DNA of 29,312 bases from CALKMS01 sp036796755 (GTDB lineage Bacteria > Actinomycetota > Aquicultoria > SKW223 > CALKMS01). The stretch spans positions 1-29,312 of the forward strand of contig DAIRCJ010000010.1 of NCBI GenBank assembly GCA_036796755.1, in the 5' to 3' direction. Each line of letters begins with the position of its first letter. Position 1 is the first letter of the stretch. Below the pieces are notes generated by a model. It made no database searches. It saw only the letters and a program-made list of their open reading frames with translations, and was not told where the DNA came from. A program made the translations under genes and the position numbers. Below, in pieces: positions 23,696-29,312 of the stretch.

Positions 23696-24646
23696 TTAAT
23701 CACCTCTCTTGAGAGAAATTAATTCCTCTCTCACTTCTTTCAAAAGTTTCAGGCTTTCTGGATGGCGCAGGGAAATAAGATTAGCTCCCGAAAGCATCAA
23801 AGTAACCGCGGTGAGAGTTTCCCAGGCAATCCCTCTTTTTTCTTTCTCCCCCCAGCCAGGTTCCTCTTTTTCGCTCACCCTAGCTTCTTTGGTTTTCCAG
23901 GCTTCCTGCCCCACGGTGCAGACTATGGGAAGCTGAGTCATCTCGTCGTTTTGAACCAGAGCAGCTAAACGCAACCTTTCCAGAATAGAAAAAGTGTATT
24001 CCAGACCATAACCCAAAGCCCCGGTTGTTGGATCCATCACCATTCTCTCCAGAGGCATACCCATCTGAGAAATTAAGATATTTACCTGTTTAGCAATGTT
24101 TATATCCACCGGCGAGAAAGCGATAACATTGTGGTTGGAAGGCAAAACGGGGGCAACAACCAGCTTGTAGCTTTCTTCATCAGCCGGTCCAAGCAGCAAA
24201 AAATTGTCTTTTACTCTATCGGCCACTTTTTGCAAAACTGAGGCATCGGTTTCTTTTACGCCCGATCCGTAAACTACCAGAGGTAAGCTCACGGCCTTAC
24301 TAACTTCTTCAACCAGCTCGGAGGCTTGCTGAGCACCATGTTTTTTACTATCTGGATGGGTGCCAACAAGCCTTATAAGGATAAATTCAGCTCCCAGTTC
24401 GGCACATTTTTTAGCCCAGCCAACCGGCTCTTTCCAGACCTCCTGGTAAATTTGAGCCAGGGAATCAGCCCAGTCTGATGGTTCTTCGTCCAGAATTTCC
24501 AGGCCGAGAAGAACCTTGTTGGGAGCCTCTCCTTCCCAGAGATAAAAAGGAAAACAGGTTTCCCCTCCAACCTTTATCTCTCCTGAGCCCAGCTTAACTT
24601 CTTTTATTTTGCCGGTATAACTATTTAAAACTTTCTCTTCAATCAT
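23696..24646 (-). CDS. acsD: Corrinoid/iron-sulfur protein small (delta) subunit
   Basis: The small CFeSP subunit, a TIM barrel that pairs with AcsC and helps hold the cobamide. The 316-aa length is typical. Recognisable stretches are LGLEILDEEPSDW, LIRLVGTHPD, LVVYGSGVKETDASVLQKV, NVIAFSPVDINIAKQ, DPTTGALGYGLEYTFSILER and TLTAVTLMLSGANL. ATG 24646 overlaps the folD stop (ATGA), with GGAGG seven bases upstream. Its stop is one base from the acsA start. Confidence 0.95.
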   Translation of the reverse strand: MIEEKVLNSYTGKIKEVKLGSGEIKVGGETCFPFYLWEGEAPNKVLLGLEILDEEPSDWADSLAQIYQEVWKEPVGWAKKCAELGAEFILIRLVGTHPDSKKHGAQQASELVEEVSKAVSLPLVVYGSGVKETDASVLQKVADRVKDNFLLLGPADEESYKLVVAPVLPSNHNVIAFSPVDINIAKQVNILISQMGMPLERMVMDPTTGALGYGLEYTFSILERLRLAALVQNDEMTQLPIVCTVGQEAWKTKEARVSEKEEPGWGEKEKRGIAWETLTAVTLMLSGANLISLRHPESLKLLKEVREELISLKRGD

Positions 24647-25491
24647 CGCCCTTCCTCCAAACTTTTCTCAAAAGCCAAAACCGTGTTTTTTAGAAGCATG
24701 GCTACGGTCATTGGGCCAACTCCACCGGGAACAGGGGTAACGCTGGCCTTTTTTTCTACTTCTTCAAAGTCAACATCGCCAACCAGTTTCCCTTCAACCC
24801 GGTTTATCCCTACATCAATAACGCAAGCACCTTCTTTAACCATATCTCCTTTCACCAATCGAGGGCGGCCAGCCGCCACCACTAAAACATCAGCTCTTCT
24901 AGTAACTTCACTCAGATCCCGGGTGCGAGTGTGACAGATAGTTACCGTCGCGTGCTTATGTAAAAGAAGTAGGGCTACCGGTTTGCCTACAATATTGCTC
25001 CGACCAACAACCACGGCTTCCTTACCTTCAATTGGAAAACCACTTCTTTCAATAAGCTCGATAACTCCCTGAGGGGTGCAAGGAACAAAAGTTTGTTGGC
25101 CCGTAACCAGGCGACCAATGTTCAGGGGGTGAAAGCCGTCAACATCTTTTTCCGGATTTATCTTTTCAATAATAGCAGTTTCATTTAGATGTTCGGGCAA
25201 AGGTAGCTGAACCAAAAGGCCATGAACATTAGGGTCCTGGTTGAGCTCCTCCACTTTTTCTTCCAGAAATTCTTGAGTTATATCAGCTGGTAAAGAAAGC
25301 TTGTAAGAGGTTATTCCCACCTCAGCACAGGCCTTCTCTTTTTGCCCTACATAAACCAGTGAAGCCGGATTTTCACCTACCAAAACCACTGCCAGCCCAA
25401 TGCTTTTACCGCTTCGGGAAGTTAGGCTCTGAACCTTTTCTTTGATTTCCTCTTTAATTTGAGAAGCTATAGTCTTGCCATCAATAATCAT
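24643..25491 (-). CDS. folD: Bifunctional methylene-THF dehydrogenase / methenyl-THF cyclohydrolase
   Basis: FolD performs the two middle steps of the methyl branch, formyl-THF to methylene-THF via methenyl-THF, using NAD(P)H. The 282-aa protein is of standard length. It has YVGQKEKACAEVGI with the catalytic Lys, VHGLLVQLPLPEH, the dinucleotide-binding VVVGRSNIVGKPVALLLL and the C-terminal TPVPGGVGPMTVAMLL. No separate fchA is present, consistent with a bifunctional enzyme. ATG 25491 overlaps the cooC stop (ATGA). Confidence 0.97.
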   Translation of the reverse strand: MIIDGKTIASQIKEEIKEKVQSLTSRSGKSIGLAVVLVGENPASLVYVGQKEKACAEVGITSYKLSLPADITQEFLEEKVEELNQDPNVHGLLVQLPLPEHLNETAIIEKINPEKDVDGFHPLNIGRLVTGQQTFVPCTPQGVIELIERSGFPIEGKEAVVVGRSNIVGKPVALLLLHKHATVTICHTRTRDLSEVTRRADVLVVAAGRPRLVKGDMVKEGACVIDVGINRVEGKLVGDVDFEEVEKKASVTPVPGGVGPMTVAMLLKNTVLAFEKSLEEGR

Positions 25492-26240
25492 TTTCTCACC
25501 AACTCCTTACTAAAAACTGAAGAAAGCAATTTTTCTAAAGAAAGCCAGTAAACAGAATTTGAAGAAAGCTCAAATATGGACTTGCTTTCTCTTTCATTTT
25601 TAACGATTTCTGAATCGTAAGGGAGAAAACCTGAAAGTTCAGGCTGGCTAAAATCAATCAGAGAGCTTACTTCCTCCTCCGAAGTCACCTTATTGACAAC
25701 CAGAAAAAAGTGCCTAATGTTTAATTCCAGCGAAAGAGCAAGATTGTAAAGTCTCCGGGCTGTTGCTATCCCTTTGGGGGTTGGTTCGGCAATGAGAAAA
25801 AGGTAATCAATGTCTCTTGTCAGGCGGCGATTTAAATGCTCAAGGCCGGCTTCATTGTCAATAACCAGAGCTCGATAAGAAGAAGCCAGACGGTCCAGAT
25901 AGCTCCTTAAAAGGTTGTTAGCAGCGCAATAACAACCAGGACCTTCCGGTCGACCCATAACCAGCAAATCAAAGCCCTGGCTTTCCACTAAAGCTTCCTC
26001 CCCTTTAATTGAAAGCCACGTTTCTTTATCCATTGTAAACTCAGCCTTTTTCATCTCTTCCACAATCTCTCCCACAGTTAAACGGTATTCCACCCCCAAA
26101 GCCTCGTTTAAATTAGCGTTTGGGTCGGCATCAACTGCTAATAAAGGAGAGTAATCATTTTCCAAGAGAAATTTTATTAAAGCAGCTGAAAAAGTGGTTT
26201 TCCCAGAACCTCCCTTACCAGCTACCGCCAGAGAAATCAC
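25488..26240 (-). CDS. cooC: CooC/AcsF-type nickel-insertion ATPase
   Basis: This MinD-like ATPase matures the nickel sites of CODH/ACS. The 250-aa protein has a deviant Walker A with two lysines (AGKGGSGKTTFSA, residues 7-19), VDADPNANLNEALG, and the GPGCYCAANNLLR motif, whose C-x-C is the nickel-binding pair of CooC proteins. The start is GTG 26240 overlapping the acsV stop (GTGA), with AAAGGTGAG upstream. Its place between acsV and the acs genes fits maturation of AcsA or AcsB; which of the two cannot be decided from sequence. Confidence 0.93.
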   Translation of the reverse strand: MISLAVAGKGGSGKTTFSAALIKFLLENDYSPLLAVDADPNANLNEALGVEYRLTVGEIVEEMKKAEFTMDKETWLSIKGEEALVESQGFDLLVMGRPEGPGCYCAANNLLRSYLDRLASSYRALVIDNEAGLEHLNRRLTRDIDYLFLIAEPTPKGIATARRLYNLALSLELNIRHFFLVVNKVTSEEEVSSLIDFSQPELSGFLPYDSEIVKNERESKSIFELSSNSVYWLSLEKLLSSVFSKELVRK

Positions 26241-28150
26241 TTTTTGCTCACCTTTCTTTCCCTTTTTAAAAGCTGGCTAACCGAAGGAAAAAGTTCAGTG
26301 TGAGTATGAGGAAGAAAAAGAGCTGAAACATACTCATCCATAAATTTCCCGCTTCGAGCAAGCTCAAGATAGGTTACTCGGGAAGCAATTTCCAAAGCCA
26401 TTTCCTCAAACTCCTTATTAAAAGCAACCAAACGGGCTCCCAACAAAGAAGTATTGCCTAAAAACTCAATTTTCTCCAAGGGCACATCTGGCAGTAAACC
26501 TATAATGACTGCCTTATGAGCATCGATAAAGTTTCCAAAGCCTCCGGCCAGATAAATCTTTTCAATGTCTTTAAAACTAACCTCGGCCGTTTCCACTAAA
26601 AGCTTTATGCCTGCAAAGAGAGCAGCTTTTGCCCGCATCAAATTGTCTATGTCTGATTCGGTTATGGTTATATCCTTAGTTCGGTTTTCTCCTTTATAAA
26701 TAACAAACTCATAATCTCCGTTGCTCTTTCGCAATCTCTCTGTTTTGTGAGAAAAAATAAACTTTCCCCGGCGATCAATCAAGCCACTTAAATAAAGCTC
26801 AGCCAGCAAATCTATTAAGCCTGAGCCACAGATCCCCACGGGAGGAGCATCACCCACTGTTACCAGTTCTAAATCAAAACTTTCTGGATCAATTTTCACT
26901 TCTTCAATAGCCCCGGGAACAACCCTTGTTCCGTGTTTGACACCTCCTCCCTCAAAAGCCGGTCCTGCCGAACAGGAGCAACCCAAAAACCAGTCACCAT
27001 TTCCCAAAACGATCTCCCCATTGGTTCCCACATCAATAAACAAGCGCAAAGGCCCTTTCTTATAGAAACCTGAAGCCAGCAACCCAGCCACCACATCTGC
27101 TCCCATAAAACTAGCAACGCAGGGCAAAAGGAAAACATAAGATTTCTCAAAAAAAATAAAACCTAAGCTTTCTCCTCTTTCCCAGCACCCAAAGTTAGTT
27201 GCAGGAACATAAGGTTCTTCTTGAATATAACCTGGATAAACGGCACTTAAGAGATGAAGCATAATGGTATTTCCCGCCAGATAAATACCGCAAACTTCCT
27301 CTGCTTTTACGCTGGCTTCCTCCAAAAGTTTTTTGCCCATTTGCTCAATCGCCCGAATAACTTCCCTCTGCAACTTTTTAAGGCCGCTTTCCTTTTTCCC
27401 GTAAACCATCCGGGAAATAACATCCTCCCCGTAGGCAATCTGGGGATTGTAACGAGATTCCCGCCCCCAGACACTGCCGGAAGATAACTCAACCAGCTCA
27501 ACAATCAGAGTGGTAGTTCCTACATCAACTACTAGAGCAAAAGGTCCAAAAGCCTTTTTCCCCGCTATCAAATTGGTAACAAAATTTATATTGCCTTTCA
27601 GGAAAAGAGTGGCCGTTACCTCCCACTTGCTCTGGCGAAGCAAAAAGGGAAGGCTTTTTAATGTGATAAAGAAGGGTGGAGCAACTTCTTTTTCAGGATA
27701 ATTCTTCTTAATCTCTCTTTTTACCCTTTCCCAGTCACTCAAATTGTCTTCAAGAGAGGGTGGAGGTAGCTTCAAAAAAATCTTCCGAAAACGAGGATTA
27801 ATTTTTTTCTCTTTCAACTCTTCAGCTAAACGAGTCTCTCCTCGTTCCTCCAGAACCTCGTGGCCCAGCAAGCGAGTTTCTGGAGGAACAAAAATTTTAC
27901 AATCGCCCAGAACTTTCAGCTGGCAGGCCAGACGGTAACCTTTTTCCCTCAGGTCTTCTGAAAGGGCATATGAGCTTAAAGTCTCGGCTACTTCCCCCTC
28001 AACTACCCTTACCTTACATTTTCCACAGGTTCCCAGACCATTGCAGGAAGAATTGAGATGAACGCCAGCTTCCCGAGCAATATTAAAAATTGTCTCCCCT
28101 TTGCGAGCAGTAACCTTTCGGCTGGAGGGGATAAACTCAACTTTTGGCAA
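26237..28150 (-). CDS. acsV: Reductive activator of the corrinoid/Fe-S protein (RACo)
   Basis: It uses ATP to return oxidised Co(II) CFeSP to the active Co(I) state. The 637-aa protein has an N-terminal plant-type [2Fe-2S] ferredoxin domain (SSCNGLGTCGKCKVRVVEGE then LACQ, about residues 35-75). A linker follows, then an ASKHA-fold ATPase domain (from about 200): VVDVGTTTLIVELVEL, DVGTNGEIVLGN, CSCSAGPAFEGGG, VGICGSGLIDLLAELY and AGGFGNFID. This is the standard RACo/AcsV layout. TTG 28150 has TTAGGAGG four bases upstream, directly after the fhs stop. It overlaps cooC. Confidence 0.93.
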   Translation of the reverse strand: MPKVEFIPSSRKVTARKGETIFNIAREAGVHLNSSCNGLGTCGKCKVRVVEGEVAETLSSYALSEDLREKGYRLACQLKVLGDCKIFVPPETRLLGHEVLEERGETRLAEELKEKKINPRFRKIFLKLPPPSLEDNLSDWERVKREIKKNYPEKEVAPPFFITLKSLPFLLRQSKWEVTATLFLKGNINFVTNLIAGKKAFGPFALVVDVGTTTLIVELVELSSGSVWGRESRYNPQIAYGEDVISRMVYGKKESGLKKLQREVIRAIEQMGKKLLEEASVKAEEVCGIYLAGNTIMLHLLSAVYPGYIQEEPYVPATNFGCWERGESLGFIFFEKSYVFLLPCVASFMGADVVAGLLASGFYKKGPLRLFIDVGTNGEIVLGNGDWFLGCSCSAGPAFEGGGVKHGTRVVPGAIEEVKIDPESFDLELVTVGDAPPVGICGSGLIDLLAELYLSGLIDRRGKFIFSHKTERLRKSNGDYEFVIYKGENRTKDITITESDIDNLMRAKAALFAGIKLLVETAEVSFKDIEKIYLAGGFGNFIDAHKAVIIGLLPDVPLEKIEFLGNTSLLGARLVAFNKEFEEMALEIASRVTYLELARSGKFMDEYVSALFLPHTHTELFPSVSQLLKRERKVSKK

Positions 28151-28158
28151 TTAACCTC

Positions 28159-29312
28159 CTAAAAAAGGCCTTTGACTTTACCCTCCTCGGTTAAGTCAAC
28201 ATGCATAAAGGCTGGTCTTCGCGGAAGGCCCGGCATTGTCCTCATTTCCCCGCAAAGAGGATAGACAAAGCCAGCTCCCGCAGAAATCCTGGCTTCCCGA
28301 ACCGGGAGACGAAAGCCCGAAGGAACCCCTTTTAAATTGGGGTCATGGCTCAAGGAGAGATGAGTTTTAGCCATACAAATGGGAAGATTACCGTAACCAA
28401 TCTCCTCATACTTCGCCAGCTGTTTCTCGGCTAAAGGAGTAAAATCAACCCCCTCGGCTCCGTAAATCTCAGTGGCGATGGTTTCAATCTTTTTCTTTAA
28501 GGGCCATTCCAGAGGATAAAGAAACTTAAAATCTGAAGGTTTTTCACAAGCTTTAATGACTGCCTCCGCTAACTCAACCGCCCCTTCTCCACCTTTAGCC
28601 CAGTGTTCACAGGGGAGGGCGTCCTCAGCTCCAGCCTCCAGGGCAGCCTGCCGTACCAGTTCTACCTCTCTCTCGGTATCAGTGCTAAACTTGTTAACCG
28701 CCACCACCACGGGAACACCAAATTTTTTGGCGATTCGAATATGAGCCTTCAAGTTTTCTACTCCCCGGTTTAAAAGGTTAAGATCTTCCTGGGTATAAGC
28801 CGGGTCAAGTGGCTTGCCCGGAACAACCTTTGGACCCCCACCGTGCATCTTTAAGGCTCTGGTAGTTGCTACAATAACCACACAGTCAGGTTTCAAACCT
28901 GAGTAACGACATTTGATATTCATAAACTTTTCCATTCCAATATCGGCACCAAAGCCAGACTCGGTAACCACGTAATCAACTAGCTTCAAAGCTATCTGAT
29001 CAGCGACTATGGAAGAATTTCCGTGAGCAATGTTAGCGAAAGGCCCGGCGTGAACAAAAGCTGGCTGACCTTCCAGAGTTTGCATTAAGTTAGGCATTAA
29101 AGCATCTTTTAAAAGAACCGCCATTGCTCCCGCTACCCCAAGGTCTTCAGCGGTAAGCGGATTTCCAGCTTTATCCAGTCCCCAGATAATTCGAGCCAGG
29201 CGCTCTCTTAAATCTTTAAGACCGTTAGCCAAAGCCAGAATAGCCATAACCTCAGAAGCAACAGTTATGTCAAAGCCCGTTTCTCGGGGCCGACCGTCCT
29301 GCTCAGTTCCCA
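28159..29312 (-). CDS. fhs: Formate-tetrahydrofolate ligase, C-terminal two thirds (cut by window edge)
   Basis: Fhs makes 10-formyl-THF from formate, ATP and THF. The reading frame is open to the window edge (384 codons), and the family-conserved EQDGRPRETGFDITVASEVM lies upstream of the internal ATG at 29247. That ATG is therefore not the start, and roughly 170 N-terminal residues including the ATP-binding loop are outside. Other matches are AGPFANIAHGNSSIVADQIAL, TESGFGADIGMEKFMNIKCR, TTRALKMHGGGP, FGVPVVVAVNKFSTDTE and the C-terminal MRTMPGLPRRPA. It is the first gene seen of the Wood-Ljungdahl operon; any operon promoter lies outside. Confidence 0.97.
   Translation of the reverse strand, partial: GTEQDGRPRETGFDITVASEVMAILALANGLKDLRERLARIIWGLDKAGNPLTAEDLGVAGAMAVLLKDALMPNLMQTLEGQPAFVHAGPFANIAHGNSSIVADQIALKLVDYVVTESGFGADIGMEKFMNIKCRYSGLKPDCVVIVATTRALKMHGGGPKVVPGKPLDPAYTQEDLNLLNRGVENLKAHIRIAKKFGVPVVVAVNKFSTDTEREVELVRQAALEAGAEDALPCEHWAKGGEGAVELAEAVIKACEKPSDFKFLYPLEWPLKKKIETIATEIYGAEGVDFTPLAEKQLAKYEEIGYGNLPICMAKTHLSLSHDPNLKGVPSGFRLPVREARISAGAGFVYPLCGEMRTMPGLPRRPAFMHVDLTEEGKVKGLF

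Noticed and set aside
29245..29247. ATG as the start of fhs
   Set aside because: The frame continues upstream through a strongly conserved Fhs stretch to the window edge, so the gene is 5'-truncated by the window.

Overview
The window is a nearly gap-free block of genes, all on the minus strand, from a strictly anaerobic bacterium that uses the Wood-Ljungdahl (reductive acetyl-CoA) pathway and makes selenoproteins. The bacterial-type AcsB (727 aa), the separate CFeSP subunits, MetV/MetF and NuoE/NuoF-like subunits point to Bacteria rather than Archaea. I cannot name the phylum from this sequence; a clostridial acetogen or an uncultivated acetogenic lineage would both fit. Start codons are unusually varied (many TTG and GTG), and most neighbouring genes overlap by 1 to 20 nt.

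Read in the direction of transcription (high to low coordinates), the main block is: fhs (5' end outside the window), acsV/RACo, cooC, folD, acsD, acsA (CODH), acsB (acetyl-CoA synthase), acsC, a very large hdrA-hdrA-mvhD fusion, metV, metF, an hdrC-hdrB fusion, a nuoE-like gene, acsE, a nuoF-like fdhB, a CBS-domain gene, and fdhA. Together these supply CO2 to formate (FdhA/B), formyl-THF synthesis (Fhs), methenyl/methylene-THF steps (FolD), methylene-THF reduction (MetVF with an Hdr-type flavin/Fe-S electron module), methyl transfer (AcsE, AcsCD, reactivation by AcsV) and acetyl-CoA synthesis (AcsA/AcsB, nickel chaperone CooC). fdhA is a selenoprotein gene: an in-frame TGA at 7259-7261 is followed by a bacterial SECIS hairpin with a GGUCU loop, and it joins what look like two separate ORFs.

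Downstream of fdhA, behind its own good promoter, comes a 92-nt tRNA gene directly abutting selB. It sits where selC would be expected and has tRNA-Sec architecture (8-bp acceptor stem, tiny D loop, long variable arm). However, its anticodon is GCA (cysteine codons UGC/UGU), its discriminator base is U73 (the cysteine identity base), and its acceptor/T branch is 8/4 with one bulged A. This Sec-shaped, Cys-coded tRNA paired with SelB, next to a UGA/SECIS selenoprotein gene, is the most striking feature of the window.

Beyond selB lie a DUF2784 membrane protein with a strong promoter that would give an almost leaderless mRNA, a small unrecognised protein, and the purine genes purL and purF (purF truncated by the window edge). 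I see no insertion sequences, CRISPR arrays, rRNA or phage genes. The longest stretch without a gene is the 167 bp between fdhA and the tRNA.
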